A stretch of 64,000 nucleotides of DNA from Porphyromonas canoris (GCF_000769115.1 NZ_JQZV01000013.1:163602-227601), one strand, 5' to 3'. Positions 7,413 through 16,706 are shown, numbered from the stretch's first letter. Program-made: numbers and translations. Notes: generated by a model not told the origin, from the letters alone.

Positions 7413-9083
7413 ATGTCTAAAGAGAAGATTGCACGGATAGGACTTCCGGAACTTTACTACTCTCTTCAAGGATACACGAAAGAGAAATTTTTCAAAGACC
7501 TTATAGCAGGTATCATTGTTGCCATCGTGGCTCTGCCGTTGGCCATTGCTTTCGGGATAGCAAGCGGTGTAAGTCCGACCGAAGGTATTATCACAGCCAT
7601 TCTCGGAGGTTTTATCGTTTCCGCTCTTGGTGGTTCCACCGTACAGATAGGCGGTCCTACGGGAGCTTTTATCGTCATTGTTTTTGGCATCATTCAGGAG
7701 TTTGGTATTGCCGGACTTGCTGTGGCTACGGTGATGGCGGGGGCAATGCTGATGTTGCTGGGCTTTCTGCGTTTGGGGACGGTGATCCGCTTCATCCCCT
7801 ATCCCATTATTCTCGGCTTTACGGCAGGTATTGCGGTAACCATCTTCACCACTCAGGTGAAAGATATACTGGGATTGCAGATAGAGAGTGTACCGGGAGA
7901 TTTTATCGGAAAGTGGCAGACCTACTTCGCTCATCTCGATAGTTGGAATCCGTGGTCGCTTCTGTTCACTGTCTTAGCGGTGCTGACCATTGTCTATGCT
8001 CCCAAGATACACAGACAGATACCGGGATCGCTTTTGGCTCTCATCGTGCTTACTCTCGGAGGATATGCGCTTACCTCTTTCGGAATGCCCAATGCTCCGG
8101 CTACCATAGGCGATCACTTTACATTCACATCGGGTCTTCCGGAGTTTCAGACTCTGGATCTCAGTGTGGCTACACTGAAAAAGCTTCTCCCTTCAGCCTT
8201 TACCATTGCCATGCTCGGTGCCATCGAGAGTCTGCTCTCAGCCTCTGTGGCGGATGGTGTTACCGGTGCTCGGCACAACTCCAATGTAGAGTTGATAGCG
8301 CAAGGAGCCGCTAATGTCGTGGTGCCTTTCTTCGGTGGCATCCCCGTAACAGGCGCAATAGCACGCACGATGACCAATATCAACAACGGCGGACGAACAC
8401 CCGTTGCCGGCATCGTACACGCTGTCATGTTGCTCGCCATTCTCCTTTTCCTCGGGCCTCTTACTGCTTACATCCCATTGGCTGCTCTTGCCGGAGTGCT
8501 TGTGATAGTGTCGTACAACATGAGCGGATGGCGTTCATGTCTGGCTATTTTTAAGGGACCGAAGAGTGATATAGTCGTTCTTCTCGTAACCTTTTTCCTC
8601 ACTGTTCTCATAGACTTGACGGTAGCCATTGAGATAGGGATGCTGCTTGCCGTACTTCTTTTCATGCGAAGATTGCAGAAAGCAACCGGTATCACTCGCC
8701 ACGACAAACAGTTCGATGCTCTTTCCCATTCCGATACAGACCGCAAAGAGGTGTTGGATGTTCCGGACGGGGTGGATGTTTACGAGATAGCAGGACCATT
8801 CTTCTTTGGGATGGCAAACAGTTTCGACGAAACCATGCGTCAGGTGCATCACAAACCTACGGCTCGTATTGTGCGGATGCGGAGAGTGCCTTTTGTAGAT
8901 AGTACAGCGCTTCACAACCTTAGCATGATGGCGGACTTTCATAAGAAACAGGGTATTCATCTTGTCCTCTCCGGCATACAGCCCGAAGTGTACAAGGAGT
9001 TGGAGCAGTCCGGACTGCTGGACGAGCTGGGACGTGAGAACGTCTGCGACAATATACACAAAGCATTAGAGAGAGTGCGATAG
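7413..9083 (+). CDS. SulP-family anion transporter with STAS domain
   Basis: 556 residues. An N-terminal SLC26/SulP membrane domain of about 10-12 helices starts with KDLIAGIIVAIVALPLAIAFGIASGVSP and GLIT-like turns, and contains GGSTVQIGGPTGAF and the family signature around SVADGVTGARHNSNVELIAQG and IPVTGAIARTMTN. The last 105 residues are a cytoplasmic STAS domain with FVDSTALHNL, the position of the regulatory Asp-Ser in anti-sigma-antagonist-like domains. Substrates of the family include sulfate, bicarbonate and dicarboxylates; the sequence does not decide between them. Neighbours (dut, dusB) give no clue. Confidence 0.88.
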   Translation: MSKEKIARIGLPELYYSLQGYTKEKFFKDLIAGIIVAIVALPLAIAFGIASGVSPTEGIITAILGGFIVSALGGSTVQIGGPTGAFIVIVFGIIQEFGIAGLAVATVMAGAMLMLLGFLRLGTVIRFIPYPIILGFTAGIAVTIFTTQVKDILGLQIESVPGDFIGKWQTYFAHLDSWNPWSLLFTVLAVLTIVYAPKIHRQIPGSLLALIVLTLGGYALTSFGMPNAPATIGDHFTFTSGLPEFQTLDLSVATLKKLLPSAFTIAMLGAIESLLSASVADGVTGARHNSNVELIAQGAANVVVPFFGGIPVTGAIARTMTNINNGGRTPVAGIVHAVMLLAILLFLGPLTAYIPLAALAGVLVIVSYNMSGWRSCLAIFKGPKSDIVVLLVTFFLTVLIDLTVAIEIGMLLAVLLFMRRLQKATGITRHDKQFDALSHSDTDRKEVLDVPDGVDVYEIAGPFFFGMANSFDETMRQVHHKPTARIVRMRRVPFVDSTALHNLSMMADFHKKQGIHLVLSGIQPEVYKELEQSGLLDELGRENVCDNIHKALERVR

Positions 9084-9103
9084 GCTCTCTCCTGAAAAAG
9101 CGA

Positions 9104-10114
9104 ATGAAGATAGGAAATATAGATTTAGGGGCATATCCTCTGCTTTTGGCACCGATGGAAGATGTTACGGACTCTTCTTTTCGCCACATGTGCAAGGCTT
9201 TCGGTGCGGCTATGGTCTATACCGAGTTTGTCTCGGCAGATGCACTGATACGGGATATCAAGAGTACCGTGAGCAAGATGCAGGTACAGGATAGCGAACG
9301 TCCCGTGGCAATACAGATTTACGGACGGGATACGGAGACCATGGTGGAGGCTGCCAAGATATGCGAAGAAGCAAGACCGGATATTATAGATATCAATTTC
9401 GGCTGTCCCGTGAAAAAGATTGCCGGAAAAGGTTGTGGCTCCGGAATGCTCAAGAATCCGCCTCTCTTGCTGGAGATTACCGCGGCTGTCGTTAAGGCTG
9501 TATCCCTTCCGGTTACCGTGAAGACAAGGCTCGGCTGGGATATGGAAAATATCATCATAGAGGATTTGGCAGAACAAATTCAGGATGCCGGTGCTGCTGC
9601 CCTTACCATACATGGGCGTACAAGGAGTCAGATGTACACCGGTGAGGCGGACTGGGAACCCATTGCACGAGTGAAGGCAAATCCTCGTATCTCCATTCCG
9701 ATCATCGGCAACGGTGATGTGGTCTCCGGTAAAGATGCTCTCAGACGCTTTCGGGAGACCGGAGTAGATGCTGTGATGGTGGGCAGAGCGAGTATAGGCA
9801 GACCGTGGTGCTTTGAAGAGATGCGTGCTTTGCTCGATGGCAAAGAAGCTCCGGCGCACCACTTCTCATGGTATATAGACATCCTCAAACGCCAGATAGA
9901 GGAGAGCATCCGGAAGACAGACGAACGCAGAGGCATCCTGCACGTTCGGAGGCATCTTGCAGCCACGCCTCTTTTTAAGGGAATACCGGATTTTAAGCAG
10001 ACCCGAATAGATATGTTGAGAGCAGCTACGAAGGATGAGCTGTTCGAGATACTGGACAATATTCCGCTGAGATTTGATCTCTCCACCGTTGTAGTAAATC
10101 CGGACTTGAAGTAA
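9104..10114 (+). CDS. dusB: tRNA-dihydrouridine synthase
   Basis: 336 residues of the FMN-dependent Dus family. A TIM barrel starts with LAPMEDVTDSSFRHMCKAFGA, followed by FVSADALIR, the catalytic-Cys motif IDINFGCPVKKIAGKG, VTVKTRLGWD, TIHGRTRSQMYTGEADW, IIGNGDVVSG and VMVGRASIGRPWCF. It reduces uridines in the tRNA D-loop using NADPH. Subfamily B is assigned from the GCPVKKI and GRPW blocks; the exact target uridine is not deducible. It is the last gene of the thiL operon, followed by a strong terminator. Confidence 0.9.
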   Translation: MKIGNIDLGAYPLLLAPMEDVTDSSFRHMCKAFGAAMVYTEFVSADALIRDIKSTVSKMQVQDSERPVAIQIYGRDTETMVEAAKICEEARPDIIDINFGCPVKKIAGKGCGSGMLKNPPLLLEITAAVVKAVSLPVTVKTRLGWDMENIIIEDLAEQIQDAGAAALTIHGRTRSQMYTGEADWEPIARVKANPRISIPIIGNGDVVSGKDALRRFRETGVDAVMVGRASIGRPWCFEEMRALLDGKEAPAHHFSWYIDILKRQIEESIRKTDERRGILHVRRHLAATPLFKGIPDFKQTRIDMLRAATKDELFEILDNIPLRFDLSTVVVNPDLK

Positions 10115-10137
10115 AAAGCTCGATAGTCTTTCCAAAG

Positions 10138-10176
10138 AAGCTCCCACCGGTGCATTTGCCGGTGGGAGCTTTTGTT
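10138..10176 (+). terminator. Terminator of the thiL-dusB operon
   Basis: AAGCTCCCACCGG pairs perfectly with CCGGTGGGAGCTT around an 8-base loop, followed by TTTTGTTTT. Confidence 0.9.
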
Positions 10177-10243
10177 TTGAAAGGGATAAAAACTCTCTTT
10201 GTCCACGTTCATAAAATCTGTTTAACCTGTTCCGATTCTGAAA

Positions 10244-10338
10244 TCAGGGCTTGATCTCTACACATCAAGGCTTGTTTTCCACAGACCAAATCTCGAAGTT
10301 TACCACTCACGCTTCTATTTCTAAAACTATAAAGCATT
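10244..10338. repeat. 21-base phased array, TCAAGGCTTGA class (locus a)
   Basis: Units start at 10244 (TCAGGGCTTGA), 10265 (TCAAGGCTTGT), 10286 (CCAAATCTCGA) and 10307 (TCACGCTTCTA), exactly 21 bases apart, each with a 10-base less conserved spacer. Flanks contain AACCTGTTCC on the left and AACCGGTT and ACGGGTTAAAC on the right, as at the related loci. It fills the 10115-10552 gap together with the dusB terminator and the promoter at 10503-10510. Confidence 0.7.
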
Positions 10339-10502
10339 AGAGAAAGTTTTGATAATATTCAACCGGTTTTATAGACGGGTTAAACATTTTATCCAAAGCC
10401 GAACATTGCACAGGAAGATGCCTATAATTCTATTTTTAAGTCTTTTACGCTTTAGGAATAAATATTATTCATGCGAAATATATTTCCTGTGGAAAATATT
10501 TC

Positions 10503-10510
10503 TATCTTTG
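10503..10510 (+). promoter_or_regulatory. -7 box for the CDR fusion gene
   Basis: TATCTTTG, 42 bases before the ATG at 10553. The -33 position has no TTTG, which may indicate dependence on an activator. Confidence 0.5.
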
Positions 10511-10552
10511 CAAAAAAATAATACGTAAAAGGAATACAATACCATATAAATC

Positions 10553-12994
10553 ATGAAATACGTAATAGTAGGCGGGGTTGCAGGAGGCGCTACTGCTGCT
10601 GCCCGACTTAGAAGATTGGATGAACACGCCGAGATCGTGCTCTTTGAGAAAGGGAAGTATATCTCTTATGCCAACTGTGGTTTGCCTTATCACATCGGCG
10701 GAGTAATAGAAGAGAGAGATATGTTGTTCCTGCAAACACCGCAGTCTTTCTCCGATATGTTCCACATGGATATCCGTGTAGAGAGTGAGGTGCTCCGTAT
10801 AGATCGTGCCGGAAAGCAGGTAGAAGTGCGCCGTGCAGACGGTACTACCTACATGGAGAGCTACGATAAACTTTTGCTTTCACCCGGTGCCGTTCCGGTG
10901 GTTCCACCGCTTCCCGGCATAGATAGTCCGGGTGTGTTCACGCTTCGTAACGTGGAAGATATGGACGCCATAAAGCACTACCTGGACAGCCATAAGGTGA
11001 AGAGAGCCGTGGTTGTAGGCGGTGGGTTTATCGGATTGGAGATGGCAGAAAATCTTCATGCCCGTCATATCGAAGTGAGTGTCGTAGAAATGGCACCGCA
11101 AGTAATGGCTCCGATAGACTTCTCTTTGGCTTCTGTCGTTCATGCTCACATGCATCAGAAAGGTGTGGGACTCTATCTCGGAAAAGCGGTTGCAGCCATT
11201 CGCCAAGCAGCCGAAGGCAGTGCACTGAGCCTTTCTCTCGACTCGGGAGAGACACTCGATGCCGATCTTATCCTTCTTTCAATAGGGGTACGCCCAAACA
11301 GTAAACTTGCTGAGGATGCCGGCTTAGAGATAGGCGAAGCGAGAGGTATAAAGGTAGATGACTATCTCCAAACCTCAGATCCTGATATTTTTGCCGTAGG
11401 AGACGCCATAGAGTTCAGGCATCCGATCACCGGAAAGAGCTGGACCAACTATCTTGCCGGACCAGCCAACAGACAGGCGCGTATAGTGGCAGGCAACATG
11501 AGCGGACTGCAAAAGCAGACTTATGAAGGAGCTATCGGTACGGCAATAGCCAAGGTCTTCGACCTCACCGTAGCTTCTACCGGCCTTGCCGCAAAGGCTG
11601 CAAAGAGAGAGGGATTGCCTTATCTTACAGCCACTGTTCAGCCCAACAGCCATGCGGGCTACTATCCGAACGCTTTTCCATTGACGTTGAAGATCGTATT
11701 TCATCCCGAAACCGGCCGTCTCTACGGCGCTCAGTGCGTAGGTGTTTCGGGGGTGGATAAGCGGATAGACTCCATTGCGCAGATCATCAAGCACGAAGGC
11801 ACCATCTACGATCTGATGAAGACCGAGCAGGCATACGCTCCTCCTTTCTCTTCAGCAAAGGATCCCGTGGCTCTCGCAGGCTATGTGGCGGAGAATATCA
11901 TTTCGGGTAAGATGAAGCCGCTATACTGGAGAGAGATGCAGGCAGCAGATCCGAAGAAGGTAACCATAGTGGATGTGCGTCCGAGAGAAGCATACGATGT
12001 GGAGCACATATCCGGTTCGATGCATATCCCATTGGAAGAGATGCGCTTCCGACACAGAGAGATCCCGAAAGATAAACCGGTATATATCTACTGTACGGTA
12101 GGTTTCAGAGGCTACCTCAGCTCCAATATTCTGTTGCAGAACGGCTTTACCGATGTGTACAATCTGATTGGCGGATACAGACTGTACTCTACAATAGTGG
12201 CGGACTACAGCTCTAAACCGGAGAATAATTTCTCCAAACCGAAAGCCTCTGCGGATACATCTGCCACGGTGATGCAGGTGAATGCGTGCGGACTTGCCTG
12301 TCCGGGTCCGATACTGAAGTTGAAGCAGTCGATAGACAAGATAAATGTCGGGGAGCGTTTGGCTATAGAGTCTACCGATCCGGGCTTTTCGAGAGATGCC
12401 CAAGCATGGTGCGACACCACGGGGCACACCCTCATCGCAAAAGAGACCAAGGGCGGAAAGTTTGTGGTAACGGTAGAAAAGACCGCTTGCAAGGCGGAGG
12501 GGACATGCGTGAGTACCTCTCCGGCAAAGGGCAAGACCTTTATCCTGTTCAGCGACAGCCTGGATAAAGCTCTGGCGACATTCGTTCTTGCCAACGGAGC
12601 AGCAGCCACAGGGCAGAAGGTTACAATCTTCTTTACGTTCTGGGGACTCAATGCCATAAAGCGCCGTTCACGCTCTAAGGTTACGAAAGACTTTTGGGGA
12701 CGAATGTTCGGATACATGATGCCCAAAGACAGTAAAGGGCTTGGTCTTTCCAAGATGAATATGGGAGGATTGGGAGCAAAGATGATGCGCTTTGTGATGA
12801 AAAAGAGGCACGTGGACTCTTTAGAGAGTATGCGCGCTCAGGCTCTTGAGAACGGCGTGGAGTTTATAGCTTGTCAGATGTCCATGGATGTAATGGGAGT
12901 GGATCGCAAAGAGCTTATCGAAGAGGTTTCGATAGGCGGTGTAGCCACTTACATGAACCGTGCGGACGATGCCAATATCAATCTTTTCATCTAA
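10553..12994 (+). CDS. CoA-disulfide reductase / rhodanese / TusA / DsrE four-domain fusion
   Basis: 813 residues. Residues 1-450 are an FAD-NAD(P)H disulfide reductase of the CoA-disulfide reductase type: GGVAGGATAAARLRR, the single redox Cys42 in SYANCGLPY, VVVGGGFIGLEMAENL and FAVGDAIEF. Residues 456-545 are a rhodanese domain with active Cys514 (YIYCTVGFRG). Residues 572-640 are TusA-like with the CPGP motif (Cys583). Residues 660-813 are a DsrE-like domain (FILFSDSLDKALA) ending in a conserved FIACQMSMDVMGV block. The chain can pass persulfide sulfur between four thiol sites, suggesting polysulfide or CoA-persulfide handling. The family recurs in anaerobes; the physiological substrate is inference. 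A MarR gene follows after 43 bases. Confidence 0.9.
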   Translation: MKYVIVGGVAGGATAAARLRRLDEHAEIVLFEKGKYISYANCGLPYHIGGVIEERDMLFLQTPQSFSDMFHMDIRVESEVLRIDRAGKQVEVRRADGTTYMESYDKLLLSPGAVPVVPPLPGIDSPGVFTLRNVEDMDAIKHYLDSHKVKRAVVVGGGFIGLEMAENLHARHIEVSVVEMAPQVMAPIDFSLASVVHAHMHQKGVGLYLGKAVAAIRQAAEGSALSLSLDSGETLDADLILLSIGVRPNSKLAEDAGLEIGEARGIKVDDYLQTSDPDIFAVGDAIEFRHPITGKSWTNYLAGPANRQARIVAGNMSGLQKQTYEGAIGTAIAKVFDLTVASTGLAAKAAKREGLPYLTATVQPNSHAGYYPNAFPLTLKIVFHPETGRLYGAQCVGVSGVDKRIDSIAQIIKHEGTIYDLMKTEQAYAPPFSSAKDPVALAGYVAENIISGKMKPLYWREMQAADPKKVTIVDVRPREAYDVEHISGSMHIPLEEMRFRHREIPKDKPVYIYCTVGFRGYLSSNILLQNGFTDVYNLIGGYRLYSTIVADYSSKPENNFSKPKASADTSATVMQVNACGLACPGPILKLKQSIDKINVGERLAIESTDPGFSRDAQAWCDTTGHTLIAKETKGGKFVVTVEKTACKAEGTCVSTSPAKGKTFILFSDSLDKALATFVLANGAAATGQKVTIFFTFWGLNAIKRRSRSKVTKDFWGRMFGYMMPKDSKGLGLSKMNMGGLGAKMMRFVMKKRHVDSLESMRAQALENGVEFIACQMSMDVMGVDRKELIEEVSIGGVATYMNRADDANINLFI

Positions 12995-13037
12995 CTTTGA
13001 GGCTTCCGAATCTTTTCTTCTACAAGAATAAAGCGTT

Positions 13038-13406
13038 ATGGAGAATGTAAGATGTATATGCCTGATGAGGGAACTGATGATCTCTATTCGGGATTTGGAG
13101 CAGCAGCTTATGGAGTCTGCCCAATGCGATCTGAACCAAGCGATGGCACTCTGTGTCATATCAGGGGAGCCGGTTTCCGCTTCCGAAGTCTCGGCTCGCA
13201 TAGGTCTCCTGCCGGCTCATACGTCCAAGCTCCTCTCGGCAGTAGAAGACAGAGGGTGGATCGGACGGCGATTGGGGCGAGAAGATAAGCGTAAAGTCTT
13301 CTTTTCTCTCACTCGTAAAGGCGAGCAGAAGCTGGCAGAAATCCGAAGTTTGAACCTTACCATTCCGGAGCTGTTACAGCCTCTGTTTGAGGGAGCTGAG
13401 GTATAA
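13038..13406 (+). CDS. MarR-family transcriptional regulator
   Basis: 122 residues, short for the family (usually about 140), with the dimerisation helices reduced. The winged helix is clear: SASEVSARIGLLPAHTSKLLSAVEDRGWI as helix-turn-helix and RLGREDKRKVFFSLTRKGEQKL as the wing with the conserved Asp-x-Arg. It is downstream of the sulfur-handling fusion and ends at its own terminator, so regulation of that gene is the simplest idea. A Cys pair near the N-terminus (CICL, QCDLNQ) could make it thiol- or persulfide-responsive; this is inference. Confidence 0.82.
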   Translation: MENVRCICLMRELMISIRDLEQQLMESAQCDLNQAMALCVISGEPVSASEVSARIGLLPAHTSKLLSAVEDRGWIGRRLGREDKRKVFFSLTRKGEQKLAEIRSLNLTIPELLQPLFEGAEV

Positions 13407-13426
13407 ACTTCTACAATAATCATACA

Positions 13427-13496
13427 GACAGCGTACCATTCGGGTGTAGAGATACAAAAATATCTCTCTCTGCACCGGGTGGTGCGCTGTCGCTTT
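13427..13496 (+). terminator. Long terminator after the MarR gene
   Basis: An imperfect hairpin: GACAGCG pairs with CGCTGTC, interior CGGGTG with CACC, and AGAGATA with TATCTCT near the apex; followed by CTTTT. Confidence 0.8.
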
Positions 13497-13535
13497 TATA
13501 TAAAAACAGCGTGGAGAAGATGCGCTGAAAACTTC

Positions 13536-13563
13536 CCGGTTTTTGTCTCTCTCTTGAAACCGG
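13536..13563. other. Hairpin in the long marR-nqrA gap
   Basis: CCGGTTT pairs with AAACCGG around a 14-base loop. The 13407-14081 gap (675 bases) otherwise holds the marR terminator, an inverted repeat GGTGT/ACACC at 13671-13688, the four-site array at 13791-13865 and the probable nqr promoter. I see no convincing gene in it. Confidence 0.4.
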
Positions 13564-13790
13564 AAAGAGGAGATCTTTTCAATGGATTGATTTTTAGATA
13601 GATATGAAAAATCTTGAATTCGGAAAAATTTTTTCTTCAGTCCGTTTGATGGGCTGTTTTCGCGTTAATCGGTGTGAATTTTAACACCCCGACCTGTAAA
13701 CGTTTCCTAATAAAGAAATTTGATTTTTCAGGTGTATTTTAGTATGAAAATACGTAAAAATCTGGTGGTTAGTGTTTTAGCGATTTTGGC

Positions 13791-13865
13791 TAAACACGTT
13801 AATCGAATCCGGTAAACGTGTTTAATGAAATCGGTAAACGTGTTCATTGAAAAATTAAACACGTT
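13791..13865. repeat. Four phased AACGTGTT/AACACGTT sites upstream of nqrA (locus f)
   Basis: TAAACACGTT at 13791, TAAACGTGTT at 13813, TAAACGTGTT at 13835 and TAAACACGTT at 13856: steps 22, 22, 21. The outer two read in the opposite orientation from the inner two, since AACGTGTT and AACACGTT are reverse complements. Two weaker in-phase copies may lie upstream (13769, 13747). Either an operator array for the nqr operon or a member of the 22-base family described elsewhere in the window. Confidence 0.75.
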
Positions 13866-13935
13866 AAGCCGAAAGAATATGGGAAGAGGATGTCGTTTTG
13901 TGTGTAAATATATGAGAACAAAGGGAACAGCTCAT

Positions 13936-13966
13936 TTGGTCATAACTAATTTTTTTCTTTATTTTG
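13936..13966 (+). promoter_or_regulatory. Probable nqr promoter
   Basis: TTG at 13936-13938 and TATTTTG at 13960-13966, one base short of the TAnnTTTG consensus. It lies 70 bases downstream of the four phased sites and about 115 bases before the nqrA start. Confidence 0.4.
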
Positions 13967-14081
13967 CAAGTCTATTGAGTTGGGTCGTACATTTTTGTAT
14001 ATCGGGGGCAAAAGAGCCTCTTAACCCACTGTGTATATAGCGACTTGCGGAAATAGTTTTCAAATATAGTATACTTATTTA

Positions 14082-15428
14082 ATGGCTAAAGTGATTAAAA
14101 TTAAAAAGGGCTTGGACATCAACATTGTTGGCAAGCCTCAAGAGGTTGAGGTGCATGCGCAGCCCTCTACCACCTACGGCGTTGTGCCGGACCATTATCC
14201 CGGTCTGCTGCCCAAGCTGGAGGTGAAAGTGGGAGACAGTGTCCTCGCCGGAACACCCGTTCTATTCCACAAAAGTTTTCCGGAGATAAAGATCGTATCG
14301 CCTGTTAGTGGTAAAGTGATAGCCATCAACAGAGGAGACAAACGTAAGATCTTGAGCGTTGAGATCGCTCCGGAAGCCTCTATCGAGTACGCTCCGTTCT
14401 CTGTGGAGACAAAGGGTAAGAGCAGAGAAGAGCTACTTGGACTGCTTCTTTCGAGCGGTATGTTTGCTCTTTTGCGTCAACGCCCATACGACTACCTCCC
14501 AAATCCTACCATTATCCCTCGTGATATTTTTGTTACTGCCAATGTAACCGCTCCCCTTACTCCCAAGGCACAAGCTCTTTTCGGGGACAGAGTGGAGGAT
14601 ATGCAGGCAGCGATAGACCTGCTGGCAAAGCTGACAACCGGGAAGGTTTATGTCGGTATCCCTGCCGGATCGGGCTTTAAGCTCTCCAACTGTGAAGTGA
14701 TAGAAGTAGCAGGTCCACACCCTGCCGGCAATGTGGGAGTGCTTATCAACCATACGGCTCCGGTGAATAAGGGAGACACGGTATGGACTGTATCTGCTTC
14801 CGAACTGGTTATTATCGGAAAGTTCTTACGCACAGGGAAGACAGACTTCTCCAAGAAGGTGGGTATCGCCGGAGAGTGCGTGGCAACGAGAGGCATCGCA
14901 AACGTTATATGCGGTGCGAATGTGGCAGAACTGGTGAAAGATAAACTGGTGAACGACTCTGCCAAGAAGCGTATCATAGATGGAGATGTGCTTACGGGTA
15001 CCATGCTGACGGACGAATATGCTTTTATGAGCCCGTTCTCTAAGGTGATCTCCGTGATCCCCGAAGGTGATGACACTCATGAGATGTTCGGCTGGGCTGC
15101 TCCCGGATTCAACAAATACAGCGTGTCGAGATCCTATCCAGCATTCCTTATGGGTAAGAAAGAGTTCAGCTTCGACACACGCATACGCGGAGGCAGAAGA
15201 GCCCTTATCGTGTCGGGCGAGTATGACAAAGTGTTCCCGATGGATATATATCCGGAGTACCTTGTGCGTGCAATAGTCTCTTTCGATATAGATAAGATGG
15301 AAGAGAGAGGTATCTATGAAGTGGCTCCGGAAGACTTTGCTCTGTGTGAGTTTGTAGATACATCGAAGCTGGAGTTGCAGTATCTGGTGCGCCGTGCATT
15401 GGATATGCTCTATAAAGAAATGAATTGA
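14082..15428 (+). CDS. nqrA: Na+-translocating NADH:quinone reductase subunit A
   Basis: 448 residues, full length. N-terminal IKIKKGLDINIVGKP and a biotinyl/lipoyl-like barrel (LEVKVGDSVLAGTPV, VSPVSGKVIAINRGDKRKIL) are typical of NqrA; central AGPHPAGNVGVLI and C-terminal segments match too. The cytoplasmic subunit helps form the quinone-binding region of the Na+-NQR complex. It starts the operon nqrABCDEF, with 27 bases to nqrB. The long upstream gap carries four phased AACGTGTT sites and a likely promoter. NQR oxidises NADH, reduces the quinone pool and exports Na+, which suits an organism with amino-acid fermentation and a fumarate-type chain. Confidence 0.95.
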   Translation: MAKVIKIKKGLDINIVGKPQEVEVHAQPSTTYGVVPDHYPGLLPKLEVKVGDSVLAGTPVLFHKSFPEIKIVSPVSGKVIAINRGDKRKILSVEIAPEASIEYAPFSVETKGKSREELLGLLLSSGMFALLRQRPYDYLPNPTIIPRDIFVTANVTAPLTPKAQALFGDRVEDMQAAIDLLAKLTTGKVYVGIPAGSGFKLSNCEVIEVAGPHPAGNVGVLINHTAPVNKGDTVWTVSASELVIIGKFLRTGKTDFSKKVGIAGECVATRGIANVICGANVAELVKDKLVNDSAKKRIIDGDVLTGTMLTDEYAFMSPFSKVISVIPEGDDTHEMFGWAAPGFNKYSVSRSYPAFLMGKKEFSFDTRIRGGRRALIVSGEYDKVFPMDIYPEYLVRAIVSFDIDKMEERGIYEVAPEDFALCEFVDTSKLELQYLVRRALDMLYKEMN

Positions 15429-15455
15429 TAACACTTCCCTAATACAGACAATACA

Positions 15456-16676
15456 TTGAACGCGTTAAGAAAATATATCGACAAGATAAAGCCAAACTTT
15501 GAGAAGGGTGGCAAGTTATCTATGTTTCATTCCGTCTTCGATGGTTTAGAAACGTTCTTCTTCGTGCCTTCTACTACGTCCAGAAGAGGAGTACATATCC
15601 ATGACGCCATGGACTCGAAGCGTACCATGACGGTGGTACTCGTGGCTCTGATGCCCGCTCTCTTCTTCGGGATGTACAATCTGGGCTATCAGCACTACAT
15701 GGCCATAGGACAACAGGCAGGCTTTTGGGCTATGTTCCTGTATGGTCTTCTGGCTATCCTGCCCAAGATCATTGTAGCTTACGTTGCCGGACTCGGCACA
15801 GAGTTTATTTTTGCACAGATACGTGGACACGAAGTAGCAGAAGGATTTTTGGTAACAGGCTTCCTTATTCCTCTTATCGTACCGGTAGAGACTCCGCTTT
15901 GGATGATTGCCGTTGCCACTATCATTGCGGTAGTGTTTGCCAAAGAGGCTTTCGGAGGTACTGGTTATAATATCTTCAACATCGCTCTTGTAACTCGTGC
16001 GATCCTCTTCTTCGCTTATCCGGCGGCAATGTCCGGTAATGAAGTGTTCGTCAGAACCGGTTCTACTTTCGGTCTTGGCGGTGGAACTCCCGTGGATACA
16101 TTCTCCGGAGCGACTCCTTTAGGACAGATCGCCGGTATGACAAAAGAGCAAGGACTGCAACCCGTAACCGATGTGGTGGGCAATGCTCTCTCTTCTTGGG
16201 ACTACTTCCTCGGGCTCATTCCGGGTTCTATCGGTGAAACATCCGTTCTGGCTATCCTTATCGGTGCAGTGATACTCATTGCCACAGGTATTGCAAGCTG
16301 GAAGATCATCTGCTCTATTTTCTTGGGCGGATTTGCAACGGCTCTTCTCTTCAACCTTAGCGGTGCCACTGCCGGAATGCAGGTGTCTGCTTTGGATCAT
16401 ATGTTGCTTGGTGGCTTTGCCTTTGGCGCTGTGTTTATGGCAACAGACCCGGTAACTGCAACAAGAACAGAGCTGGGTAAGTGGATCTATGGCTTCCTTA
16501 TCGGATTCTTTGCCATCGTGATCCGTCTTCTTCAACCCGGTTATCCGGAGGGTATGATGATGGCAATCTTGCTGATGAACGCCTTTGCTCCGCTGATAGA
16601 CTACTATGTGGTGGATGCAAACGTGAAGAAGAGAATGCGCAGAGCCACGGTTGCCAACTCTAAGAAAGTAGCATAA
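15456..16676 (+). CDS. nqrB: Na+-NQR subunit B (covalent FMN)
   Basis: 406 residues, membrane protein with about 10 helices. The reading frame begins with a TTG codon at 15456, giving an N-terminus LRKYIDKIKPNFEKGGKLS; starting at the next Met (before FHSVFDGLETFF) would lose the conserved amphipathic N-terminus, so TTG is preferred. The SGAT motif (DTFSGATPLG) holds the Thr that receives FMN through a phosphoester bond. The subunit carries Na+ and also riboflavin and quinone sites. 27 bases after nqrA and 30 before nqrC. Confidence 0.93.
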   Translation: MNALRKYIDKIKPNFEKGGKLSMFHSVFDGLETFFFVPSTTSRRGVHIHDAMDSKRTMTVVLVALMPALFFGMYNLGYQHYMAIGQQAGFWAMFLYGLLAILPKIIVAYVAGLGTEFIFAQIRGHEVAEGFLVTGFLIPLIVPVETPLWMIAVATIIAVVFAKEAFGGTGYNIFNIALVTRAILFFAYPAAMSGNEVFVRTGSTFGLGGGTPVDTFSGATPLGQIAGMTKEQGLQPVTDVVGNALSSWDYFLGLIPGSIGETSVLAILIGAVILIATGIASWKIICSIFLGGFATALLFNLSGATAGMQVSALDHMLLGGFAFGAVFMATDPVTATRTELGKWIYGFLIGFFAIVIRLLQPGYPEGMMMAILLMNAFAPLIDYYVVDANVKKRMRRATVANSKKVA

Positions 16677-16706
16677 GTAATCACCTCACTTAACAGATAA
16701 AAGGTT

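Noticed and set aside
13825..14040. 71-residue frame upstream of nqrA
   Set aside because: Overlaps the phased sites and the probable promoter and has no recognisable protein features.
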